This document shows positions 8,685 through 16,705 of a stretch of DNA of 64,000 nt, one piece after another. A program made the position numbers and the translations under genes. The notes beneath the pieces are model-generated. The model saw nothing but the letters and a program-made list of their open reading frames with translations. It had not been told where the DNA came from and did no database searches. The stretch's first letter is position 1, and every line of letters starts with the position of its first letter. Source of the DNA: Streptococcus sp. zg-86 (lineage in GTDB: Bacteria > Bacillota > Bacilli > Lactobacillales > Streptococcaceae). The stretch covers positions 1,426,001 through 1,490,000 of the forward strand of contig NZ_CP072115.1 of the NCBI RefSeq assembly GCF_017639855.1. The letters run 5' to 3'.

Positions 8685-9485
8685 CTAGTCTAAATGTTTC
8701 CAAAATGTTTCTTTTAGTTTTTCTAAATCTTCTTTTGTTACCTGCCCAGCGACAAAAGCTGGAGAAAATGTTTCCTGTAATTCTTTCCAAGATATTGCTT
8801 CTTTACCAACCAAAATAGGATAAAATGCCACTTGATTTTGCTCAGCTGCCGCTAAATCTCCAGGCGAATCTCCAATCATCAAAATATGTTCCTGAACATA
8901 TCCTTGCTCTACTAAAGCAGCAATCACATCTTCTTTTTTCCCGCGATCTTGACAATAAAGCTCATCAACATGCTCTAGCAAACCTTGATCGCGCCATTCC
9001 TCTTCGACAGCTTCATGATTGGCTGAAGAGACCACATATACCTTTCCAAGTTCGTGAAGTCTTGCCAAACCCGAACGAGCACCTGTAAAAGCGAGTGCCT
9101 CACCCTTGTAAGATTTAATTTGTCGATTAACCTCATTAGACCAATCCAATGCTTTCTGCAAATCATCTGACGGTTTCTGATCCAACGCTTTCTCTAGCGA
9201 CGCATTTGATAGTGATGAGGTAGTAGCTACCCAGTGCTTCAAAGCATCAATACCATCCAGACCTGCATACTCCAACCCCATCGCCAATCCGACAAAACGA
9301 TTGACCCCTCTTGTACGAGAGTAGAGGTTGATATTATCCCACTCTTTCAAAAAAGCTTCTTTATTTGGAACCTCAAAAAACTGAGCCGCCAATGGACCGA
9401 AAAATAACTGATGCTTGTAGGTCATCGTATCCATGGCACAGCCGTCCGAGTCTACACAAAAGACATATTCTTCTTGTTTAACCAT
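8685..9485 (-). CDS. HAD-superfamily phosphatase of the glucuronide/GH3 cluster
   Basis: A 266-residue haloacid dehalogenase-like hydrolase. Motif I is VDSDGCAMDTM near the N-terminus, where two aspartates serve as nucleophile and acid/base. Motif II is VVSSAN, and motif IV is MIGDSPGDLAAA with the metal-binding acids. A helical cap lies between motifs I and II. Start chosen at 9485 (MVKQEEYVF), with AAGGAGG 5–6 nt upstream; the frame extends 13 codons further. It precedes the GH3 gene by 10 bp. Possible jobs are removal of phosphate from a sugar phosphate made in the cluster, or phosphoglucomutase-like activity. The substrate is not known. Confidence 0.8.
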   Translation of the reverse strand: MVKQEEYVFCVDSDGCAMDTMTYKHQLFFGPLAAQFFEVPNKEAFLKEWDNINLYSRTRGVNRFVGLAMGLEYAGLDGIDALKHWVATTSSLSNASLEKALDQKPSDDLQKALDWSNEVNRQIKSYKGEALAFTGARSGLARLHELGKVYVVSSANHEAVEEEWRDQGLLEHVDELYCQDRGKKEDVIAALVEQGYVQEHILMIGDSPGDLAAAEQNQVAFYPILVGKEAISWKELQETFSPAFVAGQVTKEDLEKLKETFWKHLD

Positions 9486-9792
9486 TTTTCCTCCTTTCAT
9501 TCCTATCTTCATCTGACAAGGCAATAGGCAATACTATTACACTTACGTATCAAAATAGAATACTAACCAGTTACCCCAGCAGTCTGATGAAGCACTCTTA
9601 AACATTTCTACATTTCTGATAAATGAGGGGTCGAGAAAGAACACAAATTATCCCAAAAGAGACCCCGCTTTTTCATTTTTCAGGCTCAGTTGGTTGGATA
9701 GCGCACATTCTGATTATCAACCACTGTGTCCATCTGTTTTTACGAACTTCGGTAAGAGAAGCTGGACTTTTTGCCCAGCCTCACCCCTATCA
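9486..9792. other. Intergenic region between GH79 and HAD genes
   Basis: No gene is visible. A hairpin GCTGG…CCAGC (9761–9779) follows the GH79 stop on the minus strand but lacks a T-run. It resembles the GGCTG…CAGCC hairpins at 22709 and 24662. A GGGGTC…GACCCC inverted repeat spans about 9628–9666. No convincing promoter for the HAD–GH3 pair was found. Confidence 0.4.
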
Positions 9793-11325
9793 TCAAACAA
9801 GCACAAATACACATTCTGTAGGGGCAATCACCAATTCGCCAGCTGAAATAGTTTCTGCCTCCAAATTCGGTAATTGATTGTCCTCATCCAAGGCCAAGAC
9901 ATGACCATTCAAACACATTTCTTTTGCACGTTTGTCACCGTCTTTTCCTGACAAGCGATAGACTTGAGCATCTTTTTCCAAAACTAGGCTAGTGACTTTT
10001 GTTTCCGAATTATTAATGACTAAAATGGCTTTGCCATCTTGACCATCTTTACGCGAATGAACAAAAACGTGCGCACCTTCATGGATTGGAATGCGACTAT
10101 CAAATACTTCCGAGCCCATCAATCGATTCCATAATAAAACCGCAAAATAGTTCGGACGTGGATCAAACACTTCTCGTGCTAAATAACCATAGTCAGAAGC
10201 AGCTAGGGTATTATGAAAAACAACACCGTTTGTCAAACAAGCAAAGGTCCCTAACTCATTGAGGGTACGAGGCACATCAAGATAAGTTGATGCCCAAGTA
10301 TTGCCGCCGCCTCCAGCATCTCCTGACTCAGTTACCCACATTTCTGCACCTGGGACGAATCGATCCCGTAGGGGAAGGTAGGTTTTACAAAAGTTTGAAG
10401 CTACAGATAAATAGTTTTCTGACAAGGCAGCCTCTACAGACCAATGCCCTGCTGGCATGACAGAAGCCAAACGCTCTGAAACCCCATTGTAATAGTGATA
10501 CGAAAAGACATCTAACGGTACACTCGTTCCTTCTAGCAAATCTTCGCAGTTCACTGTTTCATGAATAAGCTGTTCAATGCCTCCGATACTATTTTGCTGA
10601 CTTGGATCTCCAAAGACAATATCATCTCCACCTGTCGAACTTGGCCCTACTTTTAAACAATCTGGATAATTGTCCTCTAGCCACTGGAAGAAAAGATCTT
10701 GGTCACGACGGTAATGCGCTGCTGTATAGCCCTTTGGAAACCCAGTATCTTCTAACATATTAGGCTCATTGGCAAATTCAGCAGCTTCTATCGGCACACC
10801 ATATGATTGGCTTAGAGCAAAGATTTTTTCTGCTTCACTCGGATTCCATGGTTCTTCCGCCGAGTGTAACCCGGGACAGTTAGCCATGGAAATTTTCAAA
10901 TGTCCACCAACTGCTCTCACAAAATCCAAAACACCTATCCACTGTTCTTTTGTCAAAACATTCAGATAACCTTGTGGGGGTACTCCAGCAGTTTTTCCAT
11001 CAAAATCGTAATAGGTTTTGGTTGACCAAGTCCCTGAAACACGTATCCATGCCTCGCCCAATTCTTTCGTCAAGTAGCGTAGTTTCTCATTTGACAAATC
11101 AATCGGATCATACTCTTGCATAAGATCCTTATACATCGCTGCGATTCCTTCATCAGAAGGCTCAACATAAAAGTCTTCCGTTCCAGCAATCTGCTCTTCA
11201 GAATAGGCCTTCCAAAAAGTCCCACCTGTTACTTCTGCAAACTCAACATTATAGGAAACTAAACGCGGATTGATATCACGTATCTTGTCTAGCTTTTCCA
11301 ATTCTAACGTAATCATTTCACTCAT
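9793..11325 (-). CDS. GH79 beta-glucuronidase / heparanase-like enzyme
   Basis: A 510-residue glycoside hydrolase with the clan GH-A barrel. The acid/base glutamate lies in FANEPN (184–189, E187) and the likely nucleophile in VTESGDAGGGGN (E333). This pairing matches GH79, the family of heparanase, hyaluronoglucuronidase and bacterial beta-glucuronidases. A beta-sandwich C-terminal domain (about 400–510) is also usual for it. No signal peptide is seen, so the enzyme acts in the cytoplasm. Start chosen at 11325 (MSEMITLELEKL), with AGAGGT 6–7 nt upstream. Together with the GH2 beta-glucuronidase and the NagZ-like enzymes it could dismantle glucuronic acid–hexosamine oligosaccharides. The real substrate is unproven. 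Confidence 0.83.
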   Translation of the reverse strand: MSEMITLELEKLDKIRDINPRLVSYNVEFAEVTGGTFWKAYSEEQIAGTEDFYVEPSDEGIAAMYKDLMQEYDPIDLSNEKLRYLTKELGEAWIRVSGTWSTKTYYDFDGKTAGVPPQGYLNVLTKEQWIGVLDFVRAVGGHLKISMANCPGLHSAEEPWNPSEAEKIFALSQSYGVPIEAAEFANEPNMLEDTGFPKGYTAAHYRRDQDLFFQWLEDNYPDCLKVGPSSTGGDDIVFGDPSQQNSIGGIEQLIHETVNCEDLLEGTSVPLDVFSYHYYNGVSERLASVMPAGHWSVEAALSENYLSVASNFCKTYLPLRDRFVPGAEMWVTESGDAGGGGNTWASTYLDVPRTLNELGTFACLTNGVVFHNTLAASDYGYLAREVFDPRPNYFAVLLWNRLMGSEVFDSRIPIHEGAHVFVHSRKDGQDGKAILVINNSETKVTSLVLEKDAQVYRLSGKDGDKRAKEMCLNGHVLALDEDNQLPNLEAETISAGELVIAPTECVFVLV

Positions 11326-11383
11326 AAACATACCTCTATCTTTCTCAGACAATGAGCGATTACCAATAATTCATGAAACGTTT

Positions 11384-11817
11384 ATACTCTATAAAAATCA
11401 AAATCTGACTAGCTTCCACAATTAAGAATTGTGGAAGGCTGGAAATAAAACGAGTGTAGCTCGTCCCTTGCAATTGAGAATTGTGGAAAGCTGAAAATAG
11501 AACGAGTGTAGCTCGTCCCTTACAATTGAGAATTGTGGAAGGTGAGAAATAGAGCGAGCATAGCTCGTCTCCACTGAACCACCGGACTAATGTTAGCCGA
11601 GGATTATGACATAATCCTTATTTCCAACCTTCAACAGTCCACTGGACTAATGTTAGCAGAGGATTATTGCATAATCCTTATTTCCAACCTTCAACAGTCC
11701 ACCGGACTAATGTTAGCAGAGGATTATGTCATAATCCTTATTTCCAACCTTCAACAGTCCACTGGACTGTTGAAGCAAGATAAGTTAACGACGTCAGACT
11801 TTGATTTTTGACGAGTA
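11384..11817. repeat. BOX-like hairpin array between uxuB and GH79
   Basis: It starts with ATACTCTATAAAAATC and ends with GATTTTTGACGAGTA, the ends of the 105-bp unit at 6384. The left half has hairpins CTTCCACAATT/AATTGTGGAAG and ACGAG/CTCGT separated by GGCTGGAAATA-like linkers. The right half has three ~60-bp units, each with AGGATTATG-A-CATAATCCT, the linker TTATTTCCAACCTTCAA and an AGTCC…GGACT hairpin. The layout recalls BOX elements (boxA–boxB repeats–boxC) of pneumococcus. It holds no gene, although the 60-bp units leave one frame open. Confidence 0.8.
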
Positions 11818-11827
11818 GTAAACAAGG

Positions 11828-12667
11828 TTAAACACCTGAATAGGCTGAGAAACCACCATCAATCGGTAAGACCACACCATTGACAAAGCTAGCTAGATTT
11901 TCATCTGCTAGGAAGAAGACTCCGCCCACCAATTCTTCTGCTTCACCGAAGCGTCCCATTGGCGTATTGGTTAAAATTTTGTGAGCACGAGCCGTTGGTT
12001 GACCTTTTTCATCAAAAAGCAATCCGCGATTTTGATTTGTTACCAAGAACCCTGGTGCAATCGCATTGCAACGAATACCCACTTTAGAAAAATGGACTGC
12101 TAACCATTGAGTAAAATTACTAATCGCTGCCTTAGCTCCAGAATAAGCTGGAATTTTTGTTAGAGGCGTAAAGGCATTCATACTTGAAATGTTAATAATA
12201 TTCGCTCCTGCTCGTCCAACCATATCTTGCGCAAAAACTTGTGTTGGAAGTAAGGTTCCCAAATAATTCAAGTTAAAGACAAAATTGATTCCACTTTCAT
12301 CCAAATCAAAGAAGGTCTTTGTATCACTTGGTAAATCTAGCTCATGGAACTCATTGTCTGTCGTCGCTTTCGGATTATTCCCTCCAGCTCCATTGATTAA
12401 GATGTCTGTTGGACCAAAATCAGCCAGTATTTGTTGACGAACTTCTTCCAAATTCTCTTTTGACAGAACATTTGATTGGTAGGCCTTTGCTGTTCCTCCT
12501 GCAGCTACAATATCATCGACAAATTGTTGTGCCGCTGCTTCATTCAAATCGAGCAAAGCAACTTTGGCACCTGCTTTTGCAAATTCTTTTGCTAAATAGC
12601 CGCATAGAACACCTCCTGCGCCTGTGACTACTACCACTTTATCCTTAAATTCAATGACTTTTGACAT
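11828..12667 (-). CDS. uxuB: D-mannonate oxidoreductase / fructuronate reductase (SDR type)
   Basis: A 279-residue short-chain dehydrogenase with the cofactor loop TGAGGVLCG (15–23), a catalytic serine in NISSMN (about 161) and the Y175-x3-K179 pair in AYSGAKA. In this context it should interconvert D-fructuronate and D-mannonate with NAD(P)H. That is the step between UxaC and UxuA, which flank it in the same operon (11 bp after uxuA). This SDR form is the kind found in bacilli and streptococci rather than the unrelated long-chain UxuB of E. coli. Last gene of kdgA–uxaC–uxuA–uxuB. No terminator follows, only the BOX-like array. Confidence 0.88.
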   Translation of the reverse strand: MSKVIEFKDKVVVVTGAGGVLCGYLAKEFAKAGAKVALLDLNEAAAQQFVDDIVAAGGTAKAYQSNVLSKENLEEVRQQILADFGPTDILINGAGGNNPKATTDNEFHELDLPSDTKTFFDLDESGINFVFNLNYLGTLLPTQVFAQDMVGRAGANIINISSMNAFTPLTKIPAYSGAKAAISNFTQWLAVHFSKVGIRCNAIAPGFLVTNQNRGLLFDEKGQPTARAHKILTNTPMGRFGEAEELVGGVFFLADENLASFVNGVVLPIDGGFSAYSGV

Positions 12668-12678
12668 GGCATTTCCTC

Positions 12679-13773
12679 CTATTTTTGGCCTACTGTCTTT
12701 GTTTTAATCCCAAAATCTGGTACTTTTCCAGCTGCTCTCATATTGGCTTCATAAAGACCATTGAAATAGGTTGCTCCTAAAGCTCGATCATAAAGCCCAT
12801 AGCCTGGTGTCTTGGTCTGATCTCCCCAAATACGGCGACCATGGTCAGGACGCAAAGCACCTTGCCAATCATAATCAACCAACAATTTCACAACCGCATT
12901 CATATCAATATCACCAGCCTGTGACAGATGAGCTGTTTCTTGGAAGCCCCAATCACCTGCTGTTACATTGCGAGTATGCATAAAATTAATCCGATTGCGC
13001 TTCAAAGCATACTCAGTCATGGCAATGACATCGTTTTTCGGATCAGAAGCATAAGAGCCGACACACATGGTAATCCCATTCGCTGGCGAATCGTACAAGC
13101 CAAGGAAACGCTCAACAGCTGCTTGACCCGTAATGATACGTGGAAGTCCAAAGATACCATACGGTGGATCGTCAGGGTGAATCGCCATTTTTACACCAGC
13201 AGCCTCAGCAGTTGGCATAATCGCTTGAATAAAATAAGCTAGATTTTTCCATAGATCTTCTTCTGACACATTGTGACGATAGTTTTCAATAATCGCCTTC
13301 ATCTCATCTTTTGAGTAAGAAGAATCCCAACCTGGCAAATTTAAATCATCTGCCACAGGATCTACCCCTGCTAAATCTTCTTTTAAGAAAGCAAGCGAAG
13401 TAGAACCATCAGGAAGTGGATGATGCAAATCAGAGCGAGTCCAGTCAAATACTGGCATAAAGTTATAGCACACAACAGGAATTCCAGCTAAACCTACATT
13501 CTTAATGGATGTTTTATAATTCTCAATCAACTCATCCCGATTCGGTTTGCCTTGCTTAATGTCTTCATGAACAGGAATAGACTCGATAACGGTAATTTCG
13601 AGACCTGCATCTTCTACCATTTTTTTCAATTCCAAGAGCTTTTCCAACGGCCAAGCCTGACCAACAGGAACATCATAAACTGCTGTGACAATCCCCTGCA
13701 TACCTGGGATTGCTTTGATTTCTGCTAAACTGACGGGATCATTTTTCCCGTACCAACGAAAGGACATTTTCAT
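12679..13773 (-). CDS. uxuA: Mannonate dehydratase
   Basis: A 364-residue UxuA-family protein that dehydrates D-mannonate to 2-keto-3-deoxygluconate with a divalent metal. Family-typical stretches are the N-terminal FRWYGKNDPV, AIHPDDPPYGIFGLPR, GITMCVGSYASDP, FMHTRNV and RPDHGRRIWGDQ; the His and Cys residues in these are the expected metal ligands. The start at 13773 has GAGGT 6 nt upstream. It follows uxaC by 13 bp in the kdgA operon. Confidence 0.96.
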   Translation of the reverse strand: MKMSFRWYGKNDPVSLAEIKAIPGMQGIVTAVYDVPVGQAWPLEKLLELKKMVEDAGLEITVIESIPVHEDIKQGKPNRDELIENYKTSIKNVGLAGIPVVCYNFMPVFDWTRSDLHHPLPDGSTSLAFLKEDLAGVDPVADDLNLPGWDSSYSKDEMKAIIENYRHNVSEEDLWKNLAYFIQAIMPTAEAAGVKMAIHPDDPPYGIFGLPRIITGQAAVERFLGLYDSPANGITMCVGSYASDPKNDVIAMTEYALKRNRINFMHTRNVTAGDWGFQETAHLSQAGDIDMNAVVKLLVDYDWQGALRPDHGRRIWGDQTKTPGYGLYDRALGATYFNGLYEANMRAAGKVPDFGIKTKTVGQK

Positions 13774-13786
13774 CGTGCTACCTCAT

Positions 13787-15187
13787 TTATTTTTCAAAAA
13801 ATTTCTGTGCATTAAAATACGAAATCTCTTGGACAACTTTTCCGAGCGCCTGATAATCTTCTGGCACTTCCTCATCAACTATCCATTGCCCAACGTAAGA
13901 CGCTAAGATTCTTCTAAAGTAATCATGCCGTTGATAAGACAAGAAACTTCTAGAATCCGTTAGCATACCCACAAAATTCGCGAACAGCCCTTGCTCTGCA
14001 TAGGCGTTCATTTGGTCAATCATACCGAGCTTGGTGTCATTAAACCACCAACCCGCTCCAAATTGTAATTGGCTTCTAATTCCTTTTTCATTTGCTTGGA
14101 AATTCGCCAAGGTATTTGCCAAGGCAATATTATAAGTCGGGTTCAGATTGTACCAAATCATCTTCGGTAACCAATCCCTTTCCACCAAATCATCTAGCAA
14201 CTTGTTCAAATGACTGGTCAAGGCTGTTTGATCCCCAATTGAGTCAACTCCTATATCCACACCAAGGCGTTGGAATAAGGCTGTATGATTATTCCGTAAC
14301 GCTCCAAAATGGACTTGAGTGACAAAACCATGCTGTTTATACAAGCGACATAGTTCTCTAAATAGACCTGTCTGCCATTTTCTCACTGCTACTAAACTTG
14401 GAATCTTTCCTTCTCTTGTAGCTTGCAAAATCTCATCGAGCTCTTCTTTGCTGGCTGGTTCAAAACAAATCTCTGTAAAACTAATATCACTTGCTAGACA
14501 GCCTACTTGTGCAAAATAGGCAACGCGATCAGCAAGCCCTGCGACAAAACTATCAAAGTCCGAAATCGAAAAGCCTGTTTTTTCTTCTAATCGACGGACA
14601 AAATCTCCAAAGTTTCGATGTTCGACAAAGGCTTCATCTGGTCGAAAAGTCGGTGCCACAATGGTGTCAAATCCTTCTTCCTCTGACAACCGTTTATGCC
14701 ATTCTAAATCATCTAAAGGATGATCGGTAGTCCCAATAAAGGTCACCTTAGAGTCCCTAATCAACTTTCTCGGACTGACTTTTTCATCCTTTAAAAATCT
14801 ATTCAACCGCTCATAGAGCTCTTCTGCATTTTCCTCTGTTAGCAGTTCCGTTACTCCAAAGACTTGCTTTAATTCCAAGTGACTCCAATGATAAAGTGGA
14901 TTGCCGTACGCTCTGCTGACTGTCTTAGCCCAAGCCTTAAATTTTGTTAATTTAGAAGCTGATCCCGTAATTTCTTCTTCTGGAATACCATTTGCCCGCA
15001 TTAGGCGCCACTTATAGTGGTCACCACCTAGCCACAAATCAACAATATCCTCATAAACTTTATCCTCATAGATTTCCTTTGGATCTAGGTGACAATGAAA
15101 ATCATAAATAGGGAGATGTTTAATCTGGTCATACAATTGATGAGCAGGTTGATTTTTTAACATAAATGACGAATCATTAAAAGCCAT
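13787..15187 (-). CDS. uxaC: Glucuronate isomerase
   Basis: A 466-residue uronate isomerase of the amidohydrolase superfamily that converts D-glucuronate to D-fructuronate. The metal-site motif [11 protein letters not shown] begins at residue 29 (H31, H33). Other family stretches are [14 protein letters not shown] and [22 protein letters not shown] near the C-terminus. It begins one base after the kdgA stop, so it is very probably translated from the same message. It takes the glucuronate released by UidA and the GH79 enzyme. Confidence 0.96.
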   Translation of the reverse strand: MAFNDSSFMLKNQPAHQLYDQIKHLPIYDFHCHLDPKEIYEDKVYEDIVDLWLGGDHYKWRLMRANGIPEEEITGSASKLTKFKAWAKTVSRAYGNPLYHWSHLELKQVFGVTELLTEENAEELYERLNRFLKDEKVSPRKLIRDSKVTFIGTTDHPLDDLEWHKRLSEEEGFDTIVAPTFRPDEAFVEHRNFGDFVRRLEEKTGFSISDFDSFVAGLADRVAYFAQVGCLASDISFTEICFEPASKEELDEILQATREGKIPSLVAVRKWQTGLFRELCRLYKQHGFVTQVHFGALRNNHTALFQRLGVDIGVDSIGDQTALTSHLNKLLDDLVERDWLPKMIWYNLNPTYNIALANTLANFQANEKGIRSQLQFGAGWWFNDTKLGMIDQMNAYAEQGLFANFVGMLTDSRSFLSYQRHDYFRRILASYVGQWIVDEEVPEDYQALGKVVQEISYFNAQKFFEK

Positions 15188-15188
15188 C

Positions 15189-15809
15189 TTATTCCTCCAC
15201 TGCTTCTACAAAAGAACGTGCAATCTCTGTAACACTCTCATAGCCTAATTCAGCTATCTTACTTGCAAGAGCTGAACCAATCCCAACAGCACAAGCTCCT
15301 GCCTTCTTCCAATCTGCAACATTTGCAACAGACACACCACCTGAAGGCATGAGATTCACTTCAGGAATTGGCCCATGAATATCTTTAATAAAAGTAGGAC
15401 CTAATACACCACCTGGAAAGAGCTTAATAATCTGGCAGCCAGCCGTCTGTGCAGCAACAATCTCAGTCGCTGTGGCACATCCTGGAAAATAAAAGACATC
15501 ATGTTGAGCAGCTAAGTCCTGAATCGCTTCTGAAAAATGCGGACTTACTAAGAACTTCGCTCCAGCATCAATCGCCGTCTGAGCTAAATCAGTTGTCATG
15601 ACTGTTCCCGCCCCGACTATAACGGATAAATCATCTGAGAACTCTTGATCCAACTCAGCAATGACCTGAGCTGCATTTGGCGTAGAAAAGGTAATTTCAA
15701 TATTTTTGATTCCACCTAAAATAGCATGCCGAGCAATCTCAAGCGCATCATTCTCATCTTTTCCGCGGATAACAGCGAAAAAATAATTTTCTTTTAATTG
15801 TTTTAACAT
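15189..15809 (-). CDS. kdgA: 2-keto-3-deoxy-6-phosphogluconate aldolase
   Basis: A 206-residue class I aldolase (Eda/KdgA family) that splits KDPG into pyruvate and glyceraldehyde-3-phosphate, the last step of the pathway. The Schiff-base lysine is K129 in IIKLFPGG. The conserved glutamate is in KNIEITFST (E38), and GAGTVMT and SPHF are family motifs. It is the first gene of the operon kdgA–uxaC–uxuA–uxuB, with AGAGGAG ahead of the ATG and a strong promoter with operator and cre-like site upstream. Confidence 0.95.
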   Translation of the reverse strand: MLKQLKENYFFAVIRGKDENDALEIARHAILGGIKNIEITFSTPNAAQVIAELDQEFSDDLSVIVGAGTVMTTDLAQTAIDAGAKFLVSPHFSEAIQDLAAQHDVFYFPGCATATEIVAAQTAGCQIIKLFPGGVLGPTFIKDIHGPIPEVNLMPSGGVSVANVADWKKAGACAVGIGSALASKIAELGYESVTEIARSFVEAVEE

Positions 15810-15825
15810 GATTTCTCCTCTCGTT

Positions 15826-15878
15826 AGAAAACGCTATCACTATAACTATAGTATATAATTCATCAGATGAATTGTCAA
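15826..15878 (-). promoter_or_regulatory. kdgA promoter with spacer palindrome and cre-like site
   Basis: On the minus strand: TTGACA (15873–15878), 17-bp spacer, TATACT (15850–15855). The spacer is almost filled by the perfect palindrome AATTCATC-T-GATGAATT (15857–15873), the proposed site for the neighbouring GntR protein. A cre-like sequence GTGATAGCGTTTTCT (15826–15840; 12 of 15 consensus positions) lies just downstream of the -10. Confidence 0.85.
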
Positions 15879-15892
15879 GAAAAATCCTTTAA

Positions 15893-15928
15893 AAAACAAA
15901 AAAAGTCTCCAAGAAATCCTTGAAGACT
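15893..15928 (-). terminator. Terminator after gntR
   Basis: Stem AGTCTTCAAG / CTTGGAGACT (15904–15928) with one mismatch and a short loop, followed on the minus strand by TTTTTTTG. It separates the symporter–kdgK–uidA–gntR unit from the kdgA promoter. Confidence 0.85.
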
Positions 15929-15946
15929 GATAAATCGATTTATTTT

Positions 15947-16660
15947 TCATTCAGAATGTAGACCATGAATAGTCAAATCTTTATCAAACCATTCTGTCAA
16001 AACAGCTTGTCTAACCGCAACTATGTGGGCTAACATGCTATCATAAGCCGCTAACGGATGTCGTTGCTTGATTGCCGCTAAAATATTACGGTGAGCTTTT
16101 AGGCTATCTTCTTTCATCTGACGATTTGTGTAATTTTCATTAATTAAATGAATCGACTGATTTATGACAGGTAGCAAGCTGGTCATGGCAATATTACCGC
16201 TCATTTCCGCTAGCATGCTATGAAATTGCACATCTAATTCCAAATGGGCATCATCTCCGCGATGAACCGCATCCTCAATAGCATAGACGATTTCTTCCAA
16301 GCGCACAACATCTTCAGCTGAAGCAAACTGAGCCACCCTCTCCGCAATCCGTGGTTCTAGTAAATAGCGTAGTTCAAATAAATCAGTTGTTAATTTAACC
16401 CTATCACGTACTAAAGAAAAACCAAGTGGATCTTCAGATACTCCTTTTTTCGAACTAATATACGTCCCCGACCCTTGACGTACTTCTAAAATATTGCGAG
16501 TTGCTAAACTTCTGACTGCTTCACGAATCGTTGAACGTCCCACTTCTAAATCTTGAGCCAGTTCATACTCGTTTGGCAATTTATCTCCTACACGATAGCC
16601 ACGTTCTAAAATTAATTCTAACAATCGATCTGCTGTTTTTTCGACTAACGGTCTTGACAT
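15947..16660 (-). CDS. GntR/FadR-type regulator of glucuronide catabolism (UxuR/KdgR-like)
   Basis: A 237-residue regulator. The N-terminal winged helix-turn-helix of the GntR family reads GDKLPNEYELAQDLEVGRST (about 25–44), then IREAVRSLATRNILEVRQGSGTY. An all-helical FCD ligand domain follows (about 90–225) with acidic and histidine residues typical of the metal site (for example LELDVQFHSML). It is the last gene of the symporter–kdgK–uidA unit and faces the kdgA promoter. The likely site is the TTCATCwGATGAA palindrome found in both promoters of the locus. The inducer is probably a uronate or ketogluconate intermediate (inference). Confidence 0.9.
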   Translation of the reverse strand: MSRPLVEKTADRLLELILERGYRVGDKLPNEYELAQDLEVGRSTIREAVRSLATRNILEVRQGSGTYISSKKGVSEDPLGFSLVRDRVKLTTDLFELRYLLEPRIAERVAQFASAEDVVRLEEIVYAIEDAVHRGDDAHLELDVQFHSMLAEMSGNIAMTSLLPVINQSIHLINENYTNRQMKEDSLKAHRNILAAIKQRHPLAAYDSMLAHIVAVRQAVLTEWFDKDLTIHGLHSE

Positions 16661-16705
16661 GTCTTATTCCCCCTTGGAAAAAGTTACTTTCCACACCATT
16701 ATAGC

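Noticed and set aside
11590..11811. Open frame of 73 codons with 20-residue repeats, possible repeat protein (also 37032–37373, 113 codons)
   Set aside because: The frame is the by-product of tandem 60-bp units in a BOX-like repeat. The units are made of palindromes, no ribosome-binding site precedes the start, and the same DNA occurs inverted at 39 kb.
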